Positions 1 to 5,647 of a stretch of 18,274 nt of DNA are shown piece by piece; positions within the stretch are counted from its first letter, which is position 1, and each line of letters starts with the position of its first letter. The position numbers and the translations under genes are program-made. The notes below the pieces were generated by a model. The model was not told where the DNA came from, ran no database searches, and worked only from the letters and a program-made list of their open reading frames with translations. The stretch is from DATLYF01 sp035575095 (lineage in GTDB: Bacteria; Pseudomonadota; Gammaproteobacteria; Competibacterales; Competibacteraceae): NCBI GenBank assembly GCA_035575095.1, contig DATLYF010000139.1, positions 1 to 18,274 of the forward strand, written 5' to 3'.

Positions 1-631
1 CCGCCGTGCCCTCGCCGGCCACCAGTGAGGTGCCGGCGAGCAGCACATTGCGCCCGTGCAGCAGATCGTCCTGCTGGCAGGGCAGGGCGTCGCGCGCCGC
101 CGGCAGCGATTCGCCGGTGATGGTGGCGGTGTTGACGCGCACGCCGAAGCCCTCGATCAGCCGACAGTCAGCGGGCACGTCGTCGCCCTCGGCGAGCAGG
201 AGCAGATCGCCGGGCACCAGTTCGGCGGCGGGTAGCTGGCGCACGCTGCCGGCGCGCAGTACCTTGACGGTGTGCGGCAGCAGCCGCTCCAGGGCGGCCA
301 GGGCGCGCTCGGCGCGGTATTCCTGCCAGAAGGAGAACAGGCCGTTGATGAGGATGACGCCGAGGATGGCCCAGCCCAGGGTGGCCATGCCCTGGCCTGG
401 ATCCCAGCGCTCGGCGATGAAGGCCAGGCCGGCCGCTAGCCACAGGATGCAGGCGAAGAAGTGGGTAAACTCGCGCAGCAGACGCAGCGGCAGGGGCGTG
501 CCGCGCAGCCGTTCTACCCGGTTGGGGCCGTACTCGACCAGGCGGCGGCGCGCCTCGCCCTCGGCCAGCCCCTGGCGGGAGCTGCCCAGGCTGCGCAGGG
601 CGGCCTCGGCATCCAGTTGATGCAGCTTCAT
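1..631 (-). CDS. Cation-transporting P-type ATPase, N-terminal part (3' end outside window)
   Basis: The minus strand is open from an ATG at 631 to the window edge, giving 210 residues without a stop. It reads as the start of a P2-type (Ca2+-ATPase-like) E1-E2 pump of the inner membrane. Residues about 3-70 look like the N-terminal cation-ATPase domain (HQLDAEAALRSL, then GLAEGEARRRL and YGPNRV). Two hydrophobic segments follow at about 55-73 and 84-103, then the actuator domain with VPGDLLLL, GDDVPADCRL and the dephosphorylation motif TGES at 172-175. The phosphorylation site (DKTGT) and the ion-binding helices lie beyond the edge, so the transported ion cannot be told. It starts 25 bases after the gor stop on the same strand and is probably the last or a late gene of that operon. 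The ribosome-binding site is weak. Family call is sure; substrate is unknown. Confidence 0.9.
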   Translation of the reverse strand, partial: MKLHQLDAEAALRSLGSSRQGLAEGEARRRLVEYGPNRVERLRGTPLPLRLLREFTHFFACILWLAAGLAFIAERWDPGQGMATLGWAILGVILINGLFSFWQEYRAERALAALERLLPHTVKVLRAGSVRQLPAAELVPGDLLLLAEGDDVPADCRLIEGFGVRVNTATITGESLPAARDALPCQQDDLLHGRNVLLAGTSLVAGEGTA

Positions 632-656
632 GGCTCGCGCCCGCTGCCGCCAACGC

Positions 657-2000
657 TCAACGCAGGGTCACCAATTCCTCGGCGCTGGTGGGATGGATGG
701 CTATGGTGTCATCGAAGTCGCGTTTGGTGGCGCCCATGCGGATGGCCACGGCGAAGCCCTGCAGCATCTCGTCGGCGCCGGGGCCGAAGACATGGCAGCC
801 GACGATGCGCTGCTCCGGCCCGGCGCAGACCAGCTTCATCGCCGTCTCCACCCGGTGTGGGGTGAACACGTGGTACATGGAGGTGAAGCGGGTGCTGTAG
901 ACCTTGACCGCGTCGCCGTGGCGGGTCCGCGCCTCCTCCTCGGTGAGACCCACGGTGCCGATGGGGGGATGGCTGAATACCACTGTGGCGATGTGCTCGT
1001 AGTCCAGCTTGCGCTGCGGTTGGCCGCCGAACAGCCGGTCGGCCAGGCGCCGGCCGGCGGCGATGGCCACCGGGGTCAGCGGGTAGCGGCCGGTGACGTC
1101 GCCGATGGCGTAGATGCCGGGCACGTTGGTGGCCTGCCACGGGTCGGTAGGAATGGTGCCGTCGGCGTTGGTCGCCACTCCGGCGGCGGTCAGGTCCAGG
1201 GTGTCGGTGTTGGGGCGACGGCCAATGGCCCAGAGCAGGCAGTCGGTCTCCAGCTCGCCGTATGCATGGCGCACCCGCAGGGCGCCGTCGGCCAGCGGCT
1301 CCAGCGCCTGCATGCGGGTGCCGGTGATGAGCTTGATGCCGTCCGCCTGCAGTTGGGCCGTCACGCACTCGCGCAGCAGGGCATCGAAGGAGCGCAGCAC
1401 CTGTTCGCCGCGGATCAGCTGGCTGACCTCAGCTCCCAGGGCGTGCAGCATGCCGGCCAGCTCCACCGCGATGTAGCCGGCGCCTACCACCGCCACCCGG
1501 CGCGGGCAGCGCTCCAGCTCGAAGAAGCCGTCGGAGGTAATGCCCAGCTCCGCGCCCGCTACGGCCGGCACCGCGGGACGGCCGCCGGTGGCGATGACGA
1601 TATGGGAGGCCGCATAGTGCGTGCCGTCCACCGCCACGGTGCGGGCATCCTGGAACCGAGCATGGCCGCGGATCAGCTCCACCCCGGCTTCGGCCAGATA
1701 GCCCACGTACCAGTCGTTGATGCCATGCACGTAGCGGTCGCGGGCGGCCTTGAGCGCCGCCCAATCGTGGCCCTGCCGGCTCAGGCGGAAGCCGTAGCCG
1801 GTGGCATCGTCCAGGGCATGGGCCAGGCTAGCGGCGTTCCACATCACCTTCTTCGGCACGCAGCCGACGTTGACGCAGGTGCCGCCCAGGCGACCGGCTT
1901 CCACGATGGCAACGCGGGCGCCATGGCGGGCGGCGCGCTCGGCCACGGAGAGACCGCCGCTGCCGGCACCGATGACGATCAGATCGAAATGGCGGGGCAT
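657..2000 (-). CDS. gor: Glutathione-disulfide reductase (NADPH)
   Basis: This 447-residue flavoprotein reduces oxidised glutathione with NADPH in the cytoplasm; E. coli Gor has 450 residues. The FAD-binding GAGSGG is at 11-16. The redox-active disulfide CVNVGC uses C42 and C47, the same numbering as E. coli Gor. The second Rossmann motif VGAGYIAVELAG is followed by IRGEQVLRSFD, whose two arginines match those that bind the NADPH 2'-phosphate, so NADPH rather than NADH is expected. GIYAIGDVTG is the second FAD motif. The C-terminal HPTSAEE carries the catalytic His436, which marks a glutathione rather than a lipoamide or mercuric reductase. The ATG at 2000 lies 16 bases after the dolP stop, and the stop is 25 bases before the P-type ATPase, so co-transcription is likely. 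Linkage to dolP is unlike E. coli. Confidence 0.95.
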   Translation of the reverse strand: MPRHFDLIVIGAGSGGLSVAERAARHGARVAIVEAGRLGGTCVNVGCVPKKVMWNAASLAHALDDATGYGFRLSRQGHDWAALKAARDRYVHGINDWYVGYLAEAGVELIRGHARFQDARTVAVDGTHYAASHIVIATGGRPAVPAVAGAELGITSDGFFELERCPRRVAVVGAGYIAVELAGMLHALGAEVSQLIRGEQVLRSFDALLRECVTAQLQADGIKLITGTRMQALEPLADGALRVRHAYGELETDCLLWAIGRRPNTDTLDLTAAGVATNADGTIPTDPWQATNVPGIYAIGDVTGRYPLTPVAIAAGRRLADRLFGGQPQRKLDYEHIATVVFSHPPIGTVGLTEEEARTRHGDAVKVYSTRFTSMYHVFTPHRVETAMKLVCAGPEQRIVGCHVFGPGADEMLQGFAVAIRMGATKRDFDDTIAIHPTSAEELVTLR

Positions 2001-2016
2001 GGGGGCGGATCTCGAC

Positions 2017-2601
2017 TCAGATGTATTCGAACAGCTTCACCACCTGCTGCACGCCGTTGATGCGGCGCACGGTTTCCACCGTGGCGTCGGCCTCCTGCGG
2101 CTTGAGCAAGCCCATCAGATAGACGATGCCGCGCTCGGTGACCACCTTGACCCGGGTCGGGTCGAAGTCGGGCAGATTGCGGATGCCGAACAGAGAAGCC
2201 TTGACCTGGGTGGTGATGAGGGCGTCGTTGGCGCGGCTGGAGAGCGGGCTGACCTGGGCGATGATCAGTTCATTGTGCACCTGGCGTACCTGGGGCAGCC
2301 CCTTCACCAGCCGCTCCGCCAGCAATCCGGCCTCGCGCGAGGGCACCTCGCCGGTCAGCAGCACCACACCGTTGTAGCTGGTGACGTTGATGTGGCTGCG
2401 GTCGCGCAGTACTGGCTGCTTGTTGAACTCGCCCACCGCCTTGAACTCGATGCCCTGGTCGTCGATCAGCGTGCCGGCGCTGCGCCGATCGTGGACCATG
2501 CTGGCGCCAGTGGCGGCACCGCCCACCAGCACGGGCGCGCAGCCAGCTAGGCTGGCACCAAGCATCAGGACCAGGAGCGCGGCTTGCAGCGGATGACGCA
2601 T
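2017..2601 (-). CDS. dolP: DolP-family (YraP) outer-membrane lipoprotein with two BON domains
   Basis: The 194-residue product starts with a short basic region, a hydrophobic stretch and the lipobox LAGC at 18-21. Cys21 would be the lipidated residue, and Ala at +2 rather than Asp predicts delivery to the outer membrane. Two BON domains follow at about 46-115 and 124-192; the segment DRRSAGTLIDDQGIE is typical of this family. E. coli DolP binds anionic phospholipid, localises to the division site and supports outer-membrane integrity; the same role is inferred here. The ATG is one base after the stop of the upstream SIS-domain gene, and a strong ribosome-binding site (AAGGAGGTG) lies within the end of that gene, which fixes the start and suggests coupled translation. 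The order yraN-diaA-dolP is the same as in E. coli. Confidence 0.92.
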   Translation of the reverse strand: MRHPLQAALLVLMLGASLAGCAPVLVGGAATGASMVHDRRSAGTLIDDQGIEFKAVGEFNKQPVLRDRSHINVTSYNGVVLLTGEVPSREAGLLAERLVKGLPQVRQVHNELIIAQVSPLSSRANDALITTQVKASLFGIRNLPDFDPTRVKVVTERGIVYLMGLLKPQEADATVETVRRINGVQQVVKLFEYI

Positions 2602-2602
2602 C

Positions 2603-3196
2603 TCACACCTCCTTCGTGAAAAGCTGATGGTCGATCAGGTCGCACAGGCAATGTATGACCAGGATGTGCACCTCCTGTATCCGCGGGGTGGAGCGTGCCG
2701 GCACACGGATCTCCACATCGCCGGCGGCGAGCAGCCCGGCCATCTCGCCGCCGTCGCGCCCGGTCAGGGCCACCACCGCCATGCCGCGTTCGCGCGCCGC
2801 CGCCATGGCGGCAACGACATTGGGCGAGTTGCCGCTGGTGGAGATGGCCAGCAGCAGGTCACCGGGACGGCCCAAGGCGCGCACCTGTTTGGCGAACACC
2901 TCGCGATAGCCGTAGTCGTTGGCGATCGCAGTGAGGGTGGAGCTGTCGGTGGTGAGGGCGATAGCCGGCAACTCCGGCCGTTCCATCTCGAAGCGGTTGA
3001 GCAATTCGCCGGAGAAATGCTGGGCATCGGCGGCCGAACCGCCGTTGCCGCAGGCCAGCAGCTTGCCGCCCTGGCGCAGGCACGTGGCCATGCGCTCGGC
3101 GGCCTGAACCACCGCCGGCAGTAGGGTGTCCAGGGCCTGCTGCTTGGTTGCGATGCTGTCGAGGAAATGTTGTCGGGTGCGCTCCAGGAGGCTCAT
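2603..3196 (-). CDS. gmhA: SIS-domain phosphoheptose isomerase (GmhA type; positional equivalent of DiaA)
   Basis: The 197-residue protein has one SIS (sugar isomerase) domain with CGNGGSAADAQHF at about 49-61 and ISTSGNSPN. GmhA turns sedoheptulose 7-phosphate into D-glycero-D-manno-heptose 7-phosphate for LPS core; DiaA, the E. coli protein at this locus, instead binds DnaA and times replication. The residues that correspond to the GmhA catalytic pair appear to be kept, Glu64 (HFSGEL) and His177 (RIQEVHI), whereas E. coli DiaA has lost the glutamate. I therefore favour an active isomerase, as annotated for the Pseudomonas gene at this place, but a DnaA-binding role is not excluded. The open frame runs upstream to 3265, overlapping the yraN end; the ATG at 3196 fits the family N-terminus (MSLLERTRQHF) and has GGTGG just upstream. 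It is 38 bases after yraN. Confidence 0.85.
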   Translation of the reverse strand: MSLLERTRQHFLDSIATKQQALDTLLPAVVQAAERMATCLRQGGKLLACGNGGSAADAQHFSGELLNRFEMERPELPAIALTTDSSTLTAIANDYGYREVFAKQVRALGRPGDLLLAISTSGNSPNVVAAMAAARERGMAVVALTGRDGGEMAGLLAAGDVEIRVPARSTPRIQEVHILVIHCLCDLIDHQLFTKEV

Positions 3197-3234
3197 CGGT
3201 CCACCGTCTCGGGTTCGGAAATTGGCCAGGGGGG

Positions 3235-3600
3235 TCAGTCGGCGCGGAAGGCGTCCCGAATCCACTCGAGAGCCGGGGCGTCGCTGCCGTCGATGGCGAT
3301 CACGTCGAAGCGGCAGGGGGGGTCCGCGCCCAGCCGCAGCAGGTAGTGCCGGGCGGCGAGGATCAAACGGCGCCGCTTGGTCGGAGTGATGGTCTCTGCT
3401 GCGCTGGCGTAGCGGTTCGGGGCGCGCCAGCGGACTTCGACGAACACCAGGGTGGCACCATCACGCATGATGAGGTCCAGTTCGCCCGCGCCGCAGCGGT
3501 AGTTGCGCTGTACCAGCCGCAGCCCGCGCGCGCTCAGGTAGCGGCAGGCCAGTTCCTCGCCCTGCTTTCCTTGCCAGGCTTTTGCGGTCATCATCCCCAT
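3235..3600 (-). CDS. yraN: YraN / UPF0102 family nuclease-fold protein
   Basis: This is a 121-residue cytoplasmic protein of the UPF0102 (YraN) family, which has a restriction-endonuclease-like fold of the Holliday-junction-resolvase kind; its cellular role is not established. The family core is visible: GKQGEELACRYL at about 11-22, GELDLIMRDG at 39-48 with Asp42, and FVEVRWR at 53-59, where Glu55 and Arg57 stand at the E-x-K position of the PD-(D/E)xK motif. Three ATGs lie close together at 3600, 3594 and 3591; none has a strong ribosome-binding site, so the exact start is open by up to three codons. It is the first gene of the leftward operon, with a promoter about 45 bases upstream. In E. 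coli and Pseudomonas the neighbour upstream is lpoA, which is missing here. Confidence 0.88.
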   Translation of the reverse strand: MGMMTAKAWQGKQGEELACRYLSARGLRLVQRNYRCGAGELDLIMRDGATLVFVEVRWRAPNRYASAAETITPTKRRRLILAARHYLLRLGADPPCRFDVIAIDGSDAPALEWIRDAFRAD

Positions 3601-3645
3601 CTGTCGCTACCGGGCCGGTCCCAGGCATCGGCTTCGTCATCTGCC

Positions 3646-3675
3646 AGTATCGAAGAGGGTCAGCGCCAGTGTCAA
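3646..3675 (-). promoter_or_regulatory. Sigma70-type promoter of the yraN-gmhA-dolP-gor operon
   Basis: On the minus strand a perfect -35 box TTGACA (3675-3670) is followed after 18 bases by GATACT (3651-3646), which matches four of six bases of TATAAT. Transcription would start near 3639, leaving a leader of about 40 bases before the yraN ATG at 3600. The -35 box overlaps the GTG start codon of the divergent rsmI, and the rsmI ribosome-binding site falls in the spacer. No equally good promoter for rsmI was found on the plus strand. Called from the sequence pattern only. Confidence 0.6.
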
Positions 3676-4517
3676 TCGAGCCGGGCGTGCTCTACATCGT
3701 CGCCACTCCCATCGGCAACCTGGGCGATATCACCCATCGCGCCCTGGAGGTACTGGCGGGGGTTGCGCGAGTGGCGGCCGAGGACACCCGTCACAGCCGC
3801 CGCCTGCTCGCCCACTACGGTATCGACAAGCCGCTGATCTCGCTGCACGAGCACAACGAGCGGGCGCGTCTGCAGCGCATCCTGGAGGCGCTGCAGACCG
3901 GAGAGGCGGTCGCCCTGATCTCGGACGCCGGCACGCCGCTGATCAGCGATCCCGGTTTTCCCCTGGTGCGGGCGGTGCGTGAGCGCGGCTTCAAGGTGGT
4001 GCCGGTGCCCGGACCCAGCAGTCTGCTGGCGGCGCTGTGCGCCTCCGGCCTGCCTACCGACCGCTTCGTGTTCGAGGGTTTCCTGCCGGCCAAGGCCGCC
4101 GCCCGCCGTCAGCGCTTGCTGGAACTGCGCGAGGAGAGTCGCACCCTGGTGCTGTTTGAATCCAGCCATCGCATCACCGCGACCCTGGCCGAGCTGGCCA
4201 GCATCTTTGGCAATGAGCGCCAGGCCGTGGTGGCGCGGGAATTGACCAAGCTCTACGAAGAGATCCACGGCGATACCCTGGGCCAGCTGTGCACCTGGCT
4301 GGCAGCGGATGGCAACCGCCAGCGTGGCGAATTCGTGGTCGTGGTTGCCGGTGCCCCACCGCGCAGCGACAGCACGGTGCCGCTCGAGACGCGGCGCCTG
4401 CTGGCGGCGCTGCTGGAGGAGCTGTCGCCTTCTCAGGCAGCGGCAGTGGCGGCGCGGGTCAGCGGGGTGAAGAAGAAAATCCTCTACCAACTGGCCCTGG
4501 ATCTGCAAAATTCCTGA
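3669..4517 (+). CDS. rsmI: 16S rRNA (cytidine(1402)-2'-O)-methyltransferase RsmI
   Basis: The 282-residue product (E. coli 286) is a tetrapyrrole-methylase-fold enzyme that 2'-O-methylates C1402 of 16S rRNA in the decoding centre, using SAM. RsmH, encoded further right in this window, methylates N4 of the same base. Family motifs are LYIVATPIGNLGDIT at the start, AAEDTRHSRRLL, SLHEHNE, LISDAGTPLISDPG, the SAM-binding VPGPSSLLAAL, FEGFLPAK, ARELTKLYEE and VSGVKKKILY at the end. The open frame begins upstream at 3582, but those extra 29 codons are unlike the family and would overlap yraN. I chose the GTG at 3669, which gives MSIEPGVLYIVATPIGN and is preceded by AGAGGG at a 10-base distance. It diverges from yraN and ends 46 bases before rnpB. 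Confidence 0.95.
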   Translation: MSIEPGVLYIVATPIGNLGDITHRALEVLAGVARVAAEDTRHSRRLLAHYGIDKPLISLHEHNERARLQRILEALQTGEAVALISDAGTPLISDPGFPLVRAVRERGFKVVPVPGPSSLLAALCASGLPTDRFVFEGFLPAKAAARRQRLLELREESRTLVLFESSHRITATLAELASIFGNERQAVVARELTKLYEEIHGDTLGQLCTWLAADGNRQRGEFVVVVAGAPPRSDSTVPLETRRLLAALLEELSPSQAAAVAARVSGVKKKILYQLALDLQNS

Positions 4518-4525
4518 TCGCGACC

Positions 4526-4555
4526 TTGCGCCGCCTGTCGCGTGCGGGGGACAAT
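4526..4555 (+). promoter_or_regulatory. Possible rnpB promoter
   Basis: TTGCGC (4526-4531) and GACAAT (4550-4555) are separated by 18 bases and would start transcription about 8 bases later, at the first base of the RNase P RNA (about 4564). The -10 matches four of six consensus bases and the -35 only three, so the position relative to the RNA is the main support. It lies right after the rsmI stop. Confidence 0.4.
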
Positions 4556-4563
4556 AACGTGCA

Positions 4564-4914
4564 GGAGTCGGCCAGGCAGTCGCTGTGCGCTTGGCGCGCA
4601 GAGGAAAGTCCGGGCTCCACAGGGCAGGGTGCCAGGTAACGCCTGGGGGGCGCGAGCCTACGGAAAGTGCCACAGAAAATATACCGCCTAAGCCGCGCGA
4701 GCGGCCGGTAAGGGTGAAATGGTGCGGTAAGAGCGCACCGCGCCGCTGGTAACAGCGGTGGCAGGGTAAACCCCACCCGGAGCAAGACCAAATAGGGGAG
4801 CGCATACGTGTGGCCCGCACGGCTCCCGGGTAGGTCGCTACAGGCGTCCGGTGACGGGCGTCGCAGATGAATGACTGCCCCCGACAGAACCCGGCTTATC
4901 GGCCGACTCCTTAA
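4564..4914 (+). ncRNA. rnpB: RNase P RNA (bacterial type A)
   Basis: This is the catalytic RNA of RNase P, which trims the 5' leader of tRNA precursors together with the RnpA protein. The conserved blocks are all present in order: GAGGAAAGTCCGGGCTCCAC near 4600, AGGGCAGGGTGCCAGGTAAC, GGTAAGGGTGAAA, GTGCGGTAAGAGCGCACCG, CCACCCGGAGCAAGACCAAA, CCCGGGTAGG, and ACAGAACCCGGCTTAT near 4885. The ends were set from the terminal helix: GGAGTCGGCC (4564-4573) pairs perfectly with GGCCGACTCC (4901-4910), and a few unpaired bases follow as in E. coli. The length of about 350 bases is a little under the 377 of E. coli, mainly because the early P3 region is short. It sits between rsmI and mraZ, as in Pseudomonas. 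The exact mature 3' end is uncertain by a few bases. Confidence 0.97.
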
Positions 4915-5017
4915 TCCCTTGATTATGTGTCCCTGAGAGACGCTCCATTCATTTGTGCGCGCATTACAGCTGCTTCTCTGAAGTGCCGATTCCGTTTTGT
5001 TCATTTTTTGTCATACA

Positions 5018-5053
5018 GTGGCGCGATTTGCCACAGTGTCATTGTTGTTTTGT
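5018..5053 (+). terminator. Weak terminator-like hairpin downstream of rnpB
   Basis: GTGGCG (5018-5023) can pair with TGCCAC (5029-5034), the last pair being G-T, around a five-base loop, and a T-rich stretch (GTCATTGTTGTTTTGT) follows. This is the best terminator candidate between rnpB and the mraZ promoter, but the stem is short and the T-tract is interrupted and not adjacent, and it lies about 100 bases past the RNA's 3' end. It may equally be an operator-like inverted repeat. Confidence 0.25.
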
Positions 5054-5059
5054 AACAAT
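5041..5059. repeat. AT-rich inverted repeat
   Basis: ATTGTT (5041-5046) is repeated inverted as AACAAT (5054-5059) around seven bases. It lies in the AT-rich island between rnpB and mraZ, about 45 bases upstream of the mraZ -35 box. Such short repeats arise by chance in AT-rich DNA; a protein-binding site is possible but unproven. Confidence 0.3.
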
Positions 5060-5082
5060 TTGAATTTTAAAGATATTTATTT

Positions 5083-5098
5083 GTCGCATCAGCGCGAC
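5083..5098. repeat. Inverted repeat just upstream of the mraZ -35 box
   Basis: GTCGC (5083-5087) and GCGAC (5094-5098) form a perfect five-base inverted repeat with a six-base centre, ending five bases before the -35 box of the mraZ promoter. The position suits an activator or repressor site. No known consensus was recognised. Confidence 0.3.
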
Positions 5099-5103
5099 TT
5101 TCC

Positions 5104-5133
5104 TTGACAGTGATGCTTGGGCCTACCTATAGT
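5104..5133 (+). promoter_or_regulatory. Sigma70 promoter of mraZ and the dcw operon
   Basis: A perfect -35 box TTGACA (5104-5109) is followed after 18 bases by TATAGT (5128-5133), five of six matches to TATAAT. Transcription should start near 5140, giving a leader of about 45 bases that contains the MraZ boxes and the mraZ ribosome-binding site. No other promoter as good was noticed in the overlapping gene series to the right, so this is likely the main promoter of the cluster. Confidence 0.8.
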
Positions 5134-5140
5134 GTGACAA

Positions 5141-5170
5141 AGTGGGGGAAAGTGGAGGAAAAGGGAATTT
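5141..5170 (+). promoter_or_regulatory. MraZ operator: three 10-base direct repeats
   Basis: Three units follow with a strict 10-base period: AGTGGGGGAA, AGTGGAGGAA and AAGGGAATTT. In register, the boxes TGGGG (5143), TGGAG (5153) and GGGAA (5163) are spaced by five bases, which matches the TGGGN repeats with five-base spacers described as the MraZ binding site in E. coli. The first two units differ at one base and the third is degenerate. They cover the predicted transcription start and early leader, so MraZ binding here would repress its own operon. Confidence 0.75.
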
Positions 5171-5184
5171 CCAGGGGGAGTCTC

Positions 5185-5640
5185 TTGTTCCGGAGCATTA
5201 CGCCGTTGTCGCTGGACAATAAAGGGCGCATGGCCGTACCGGCCAAGCACCGCGAGCGGCTTGCGGAGTTGTGTGCCGGTCAACTGATCATCACCATCGA
5301 TCGCGATCGATGCTTGCTGATCTACCCCTTGCCGGTCTGGGAGGATGTGGAGCGCAAGCTGATCCAGCTCTCCAGCACCCATCGGCGTGCTCGCAGCCTG
5401 AAGCGGTTGCTCATGGGACATGCCGAAGAATGCGCCATGGACGCCCAGGGACGTATTCTGCTGCCCCCGCCGTTGCGGGAGTTCGCCGGCCTGGACAAGC
5501 GCGTGGTCCTGGTCGGTCAGGGCAACAAATTCGAACTCTGGGACGAACAACGCTGGTATCAGCTCCGCGAGGAGTGGTTGGAGGAGGGCAGCGATGATGA
5601 TGACGATCTGCCCGCCGAGCTGGAATCACTGTCCTTCTGA
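5185..5640 (+). CDS. mraZ: Transcriptional regulator MraZ
   Basis: MraZ is a ring-forming DNA-binding protein that represses the dcw operon from its own promoter. The 151-residue product (E. coli 152) has the two SpoVT/AbrB-like units with the paired DxxxR motifs DNKGR (11-15) and DAQGR (86-90). YPLPVWE, RLLMGHAEEC, LVGQGNKFELWDE and an acidic tail also fit the family. The start is the unusual codon TTG at 5185, giving (M)FRSITPLSLDNKGR, preceded by AGGGGGAG four bases away. A longer frame reaches back to 5104, but that would start inside the -35 box and upstream of the transcript, so it is rejected. It is the first gene of the rightward cluster; its own binding repeats lie in the leader. Confidence 0.95.
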   Translation: MFRSITPLSLDNKGRMAVPAKHRERLAELCAGQLIITIDRDRCLLIYPLPVWEDVERKLIQLSSTHRRARSLKRLLMGHAEECAMDAQGRILLPPPLREFAGLDKRVVLVGQGNKFELWDEQRWYQLREEWLEEGSDDDDDLPAELESLSF

Positions 5641-5647
5641 AAGGCCC

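Larger units (their letters stand above)
4915..5103. other. AT-rich noncoding island between rnpB and the mraZ promoter
   Basis: About 190 bases without a gene. The second half is far richer in A and T than the rest of the window (for example TTCATTTTTTG near 5000 and TTTGAATTTTAAAGATATTTATTT near 5060-5082). It holds the three short inverted repeats listed separately and a possible weak stem TAATC/GATTA right after rnpB (4913-4925). No open frame with a ribosome-binding site and no known RNA motif was recognised. It probably acts as the upstream control region for the dcw promoter and the 3' flank of rnpB. Confidence 0.6.

Noticed and set aside
3197..3265. N-terminal extension of the SIS-domain gene from 3265.
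   Set aside because: It overlaps the end of yraN and adds 23 residues not found in GmhA/DiaA proteins.
3582..3668. N-terminal extension of rsmI from an ATG at 3582.
   Set aside because: The extra 29 residues resemble no RsmI and would overlap yraN; the GTG at 3669 has a ribosome-binding site and the right N-terminus.
4912..4990. Short stems after rnpB (TAATC/GATTA; CTTC/GAAG near 4975) as intrinsic terminators.
   Set aside because: The stems are 4-5 pairs, mostly weak, and not followed directly by a T-run.
5104..5184. Upstream extension of the mraZ frame starting at TTG 5104.
   Set aside because: It would begin inside the -35 box, before the transcript start, and adds residues absent from the family.
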